Assembly: GCA_028274465.1 (NCBI GenBank)
Contig: CM051457.1
Coordinates: forward strand, 106,949,982 to 107,013,981
DNA: 64,000 bases
Direction: 5' to 3'
Source: Plantago ovata
Taxonomy: Eukaryota; Streptophyta; Magnoliopsida; Lamiales; Plantaginaceae
Part shown: positions 60,762-64,000 of the stretch, in pieces
Numbering within the stretch: position 1 is the first letter of the stretch
Layout of the letters: every line of letters begins with the position of its first letter
Program-made: the position numbers and the translations under genes
The notes under the pieces: model-generated
Seen by the model: the letters and a program-made list of their open reading frames with translations, nothing else
The model's database searches: none
What the model was told of the DNA's origin: nothing

Positions 60762-62399
60762 CTAAAATCCATGAAAACAAAAGCCAGGTCACAGGTTTGA
60801 CAAGCGCACTAATTACTCATCTCGACTCTCGAGTTGTAACATGGGAATGTTAGCGGTACTCCTGCTCTATTTGTCCATGGCTCATGCTTAGCTTTTTATT
60901 CAAGTACCTTAATTTGGTGGGAAATGTATTTCAGTCCAACCAATACTCATTGGTTGGCATTGAACATGCAGTGTTCTTGAAAGTACCTTTTAAATTTGAC
61001 GAATTCTTACTCTTGGTTTTGAATTCGCTCTACGTGACTAAGAATCCATCATGTATTACAATATCTCTTAGGTTGAGAAAGAGTTAAATCAGTGTCAGAA
61101 ACCATCATGATAAATTAGTGCTAGTTATTATCAACCTCAGTCTGGTGCAAATGACCTTCCGTCCTTCCCTATCTCATAAAAGACGTGATCATGCTCCATT
61201 TTCACACATTTCACAAATAACATGATATCAAAAATAAAATCTAAAGTTTTACAAACCTAGCTAGAAATATCTTAATCATGCAAATTTATCATTTGAAATG
61301 CAGGATGAGAGCACACTACTACAAACAGAAATGAGGAATAGTCTCTGCTTTAGTTTCTATAGCATAACGCGTTAAACAAATGCCACTCATCCTTGAAATG
61401 AATTTTGAAACTGAGGAGAAAGATAGCAATGAAGAGGAAAGATGCAGAGCCGCAATTTGAGAAAACAGAGAAAATACATATATGATCATGCATCAATGAT
61501 GTTTTAATCATCACGTTTCGACACTTTCAAGAATCAACATCAATTAGGGCATGAAATCTGATCATGTTATTATCTATGGCATTGCTTGAATGCTATTATG
61601 GAACACATAGAATTACATAAACTAAACACTGGACATGAATGGAGAACGAGGAATTGTTCATAACTCCATATCATATTCAGTTAAAATGTAGCAGGAAATG
61701 TTTTGAGGCTTGTGCTTATTAATCAAGAAAGGAACACCATAGCAATGGTAGCAAGGCTTAAACATAAGTACAACAGAGAACAGGTCCATGAAAAGCAAAT
61801 AGGAAACAATCATATATTTAAGCGGTGTGTGAAGAAAAGGCTTGCAAATAAACGTTTGTTTATTAAGCGGTGTGTGATACAAACGGGTGCAACCAGAGTT
61901 TTCTGCGTTTTTGGGGTGTTGTTATCTGAAGAGACGTAATTGTTAGACATAAATCAAACGATGTGAACGATGAAACGAAAAGGTGTATTAAACCGGCAAC
62001 TAATAAAAAGACTCTAGAAAATTAAACGGGAGAAGGTATAAATTGAAAATAAAAAACATCACTTACCACCACCACCAAATTTGAAATTTATATAATTGTT
62101 TAAATTTAAAATTATTGTAATTATCAACTCAAGGTAAGGTATTGAATTTAAACCACAAAACAACCGCTTGGCATTACTGTCTCTGTAAATTAATTTTCCC
62201 TCATCCGATCATACCGAAACCCTACCACGAGCCCTGGATCCTTGACAACCGCCGTACAAATTCAAATCCGCGCCTTCGTATCTAAGTGCCGCCTCCGTTT
62301 GGTTTGAAATTAGTAACATCACCAATTTGTAATTAACCCTTCTATATAATATCCCTAGGGCGTTTTGAATCTGCAGTGGTGGTCAACGGTGCAGTGGGA
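60762..62399. other. intergenic stretch, no gene seen
   Basis: AT-rich DNA with chance frames. Toward 62200-62400 the composition becomes richer in C. A TATA-like CTATATAATA at 62342-62351 may belong to the promoter of the gene that follows. Confidence 0.45.
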
Positions 62400-62646
62400 T
62401 AGTCAAGTCAACAGTGGTAAAAAACAGCCCAGGCCTTTTTGATTTGATTTTTGGAAACGGGGCGCCGGTCCGTAATTCACCCTTTATTCCCGGCCCAAAC
62501 TGCATGTGGCCCATGTCCTATATGGATTCGATTAGCCCAGTTCACTTGTCATCATCATCTTCTTCTTCTTCTTGTTCCCCACCCAAACACATCGACTGGA
62601 GCCGTCTGGTCTGAGGATCATCTACAATCTTCTTCCTTAACACCAG
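62400..62646 (+). promoter_or_regulatory. 5' UTR exon of the 63144 gene
   Basis: Leader-like sequence with a TCATCATCTTCTTCTTC run (62550-62574) ends at AACACCAG before a GTATCA donor at 62647. The acceptor TTCTGCAG at 63092 opens the exon that carries the start codon. The open frame from 62414 crosses this leader and is not supported as a protein. The transcription start is not fixed. Confidence 0.55.
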
Positions 62647-63143
62647 GTATCATCAATCGATTTCAAAATTACTCTTTGCTCATATTAGACTTTTGTATTT
62701 TTCATGTTTTTCATCATCATTTTAGCTTACCTGTATTGAATTTGCGTGCGTATTAGTTTCTGTCCACTAATGTTTCCAAGCACTTTTCAAGCCAATGCTC
62801 GGTGTGAGAACTTGTGTATATTAGCAAATTTAAGGAAAGGAATTAATTAGCAATTTTAAGTTAAACATCATCTACCATATAGTATTAGCAACCCTAAGAT
62901 AGTGAATTAATTTGCAATTACTTAACTAGGTGAGGTAAAATATATAAACCATATGTTGCGAAAACACGTAGGATATCATTTATTTTGCAAAAGATCAATT
63001 TCTCCTGGATTTTATACTTCAGAGGCCAATTTGCTTTAGTTTCTCTTGGCTTCTGATTCTTAAATACCTTTTCGTGATTGTTTGTTCTGCAGTTGTAGTT
63101 GGGTTACCCCTAAGGGGATTATGAAAGTAAACCATTTGCTGTG

Positions 63144-63919
63144 ATGGCTTGTGTTCAAGTTACTGGCTCCAAGCTCGCTTTGTCATCCTATACTTTCCCG
63201 AGGAAGAGTTTACGAGTCAATGGAGCTTCTAGACATACATCAGTGTTCTTAGGAACAGAGCTTCCTAAGATTTCCCTAAAACTTACGTCAACAAAATCTG
63301 TGTACCGGCATTGTGGTCCGGTCTGCTTGTTTGGTGGTAAAGGCAAGCCTGATAATGGAAATGAGGTAATTGACTCCTTGAGAAAGTGCGAGTGTTTCAG
63401 GAATGAGATTGTAGTCACTGTCAGTGTAGTTTCTATTCTGTTCGTAAACTGAATGTTATAGCGAAATCCATATATTTTGGCCTGGCTTGGTTTCCGTCTC
63501 TGTTCATATTTAGGTTTTTAAATGTTAGAAGAGTTTTAAACTAAAAATGAATTTCTATAAATTTATTATGTCAAACATTACGGAGGTAGAGGCAGTGCCA
63601 TTTGCATATTCACTTTGCTAGGAGATTATGATCTTAGACCTTTATATCACAACAGGGTTCTCCATGGAAAGCTATTGAAAAAGTCACGGGAATTTTTAGA
63701 AAGAACACGTCGATTGAGGATGTTCTGAAGCAGCAGATTGAGAAAAAGGAGTTCTATGATGATGGAGGCAGTGGTGAAGAAGGCCCACCGGGTGGTGGGG
63801 GAGGTGGAGGTGATGATGGCTTTGGTGGCTTTGGTGGAGCCAGTGATGATGATAGTCCCTTGGCTATGTTGGAAGAGTTTGGACAGCAGATGATGGCAAT
63901 TCTCGCCCTCCTATTTCTG
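63144..63919 (+). CDS. predicted plastid glycine-rich membrane protein, N-terminal part
   Basis: Two coding exons are visible, 63144-63365 and 63656-63919, and they join in frame. The gene runs on past the window end. The 162 residues seen begin with a Ser/Thr/Arg-rich stretch of about 70 residues like a chloroplast transit peptide (MACVQVTGSKLALSSYTFPR). A charged helix follows (SIEDVLKQQIEKKEFYDDGG), then a glycine/aspartate-rich linker (GPPGGGGGGGDDGFGGFGG). After that comes the start of a hydrophobic segment (MMAILALLFLV) at the second exon's end. I recognise the layout as an uncharacterised plant family but cannot name it. Plastid location is inferred. The ATG at 63144 is chosen because the preceding codon is GTG. 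Confidence 0.75.
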
Positions 63920-64000
63920 GTACTCTTTCTCTCAAGAAATTATGTTTAAGTTATGTTTCAGCATTTGTATGATGATTCCTGATTGAGTTCCAGATTCTGA

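Noticed and set aside
62414-62614. 66-codon frame with a Ser run
   Set aside because: It falls in the leader exon of the 63144 gene. The Ser run comes from a TCATCTTCT microsatellite.

Overview
This is a eudicot plant nuclear window. It is AT-rich, with multi-exon genes, GT-AG introns, long dinucleotide and trinucleotide runs, and plant transposon families. Protein wording fits an asterid or a related eudicot, but the species cannot be named from the sequence.

Left part (1-20,300): two host genes lie on the minus strand. The first (2129-7571) encodes a small conserved plant protein with one membrane segment. Its 4.3 kb second intron holds a Ty1/copia gag fossil. The second (11674-20029) is a ten-exon gene for a GBF-interacting protein 1 (GIP1) family protein, whose first intron holds two hairpin-forming non-autonomous DNA transposons. 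Between the two genes lie a decayed tRNA-Phe(GAA) copy, a SINE with a poly(A) tail and a LINE reverse-transcriptase relic.

Middle part (20,300-44,400): this is a repeat field with no convincing host gene. It holds a 2 kb solo-LTR-like element (21814-23826) and a young Ty3/gypsy element of the Tat lineage (25382-36811, target-site duplication ATATG). The Tat element has gag, protease, reverse transcriptase, two RNase H domains and integrase, plus a 3 kb antisense accessory reading-frame region. A 100-N assembly gap sits in its 3' LTR. Farther right are a minisatellite-rich element with a Helitron-type 3' end at 40009, into which a terminal-inverted-repeat element has inserted, and an 88-bp tandem array interrupted by a hAT-like MITE.

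Right part (44,400-64,000): the largest gene is MED12 on the plus strand (12 coding exons, 46488-59025, 2198 predicted residues). It is a Mediator kinase-module subunit and carries an intron in its 5' UTR that contains a 0.4 kb tandem duplication. A lone TOPLESS-family exon (60612-60761, minus strand) follows. The window ends inside a gene for a predicted plastid glycine-rich membrane protein (from 63144, plus strand).

The host genes are independent transcription units and there is no operon. MED12, GIP1 and the TOPLESS relic all relate to transcriptional control, but nothing in the sequence shows that their proximity matters. I found no CRISPR array, rRNA gene or bacterial-type system.
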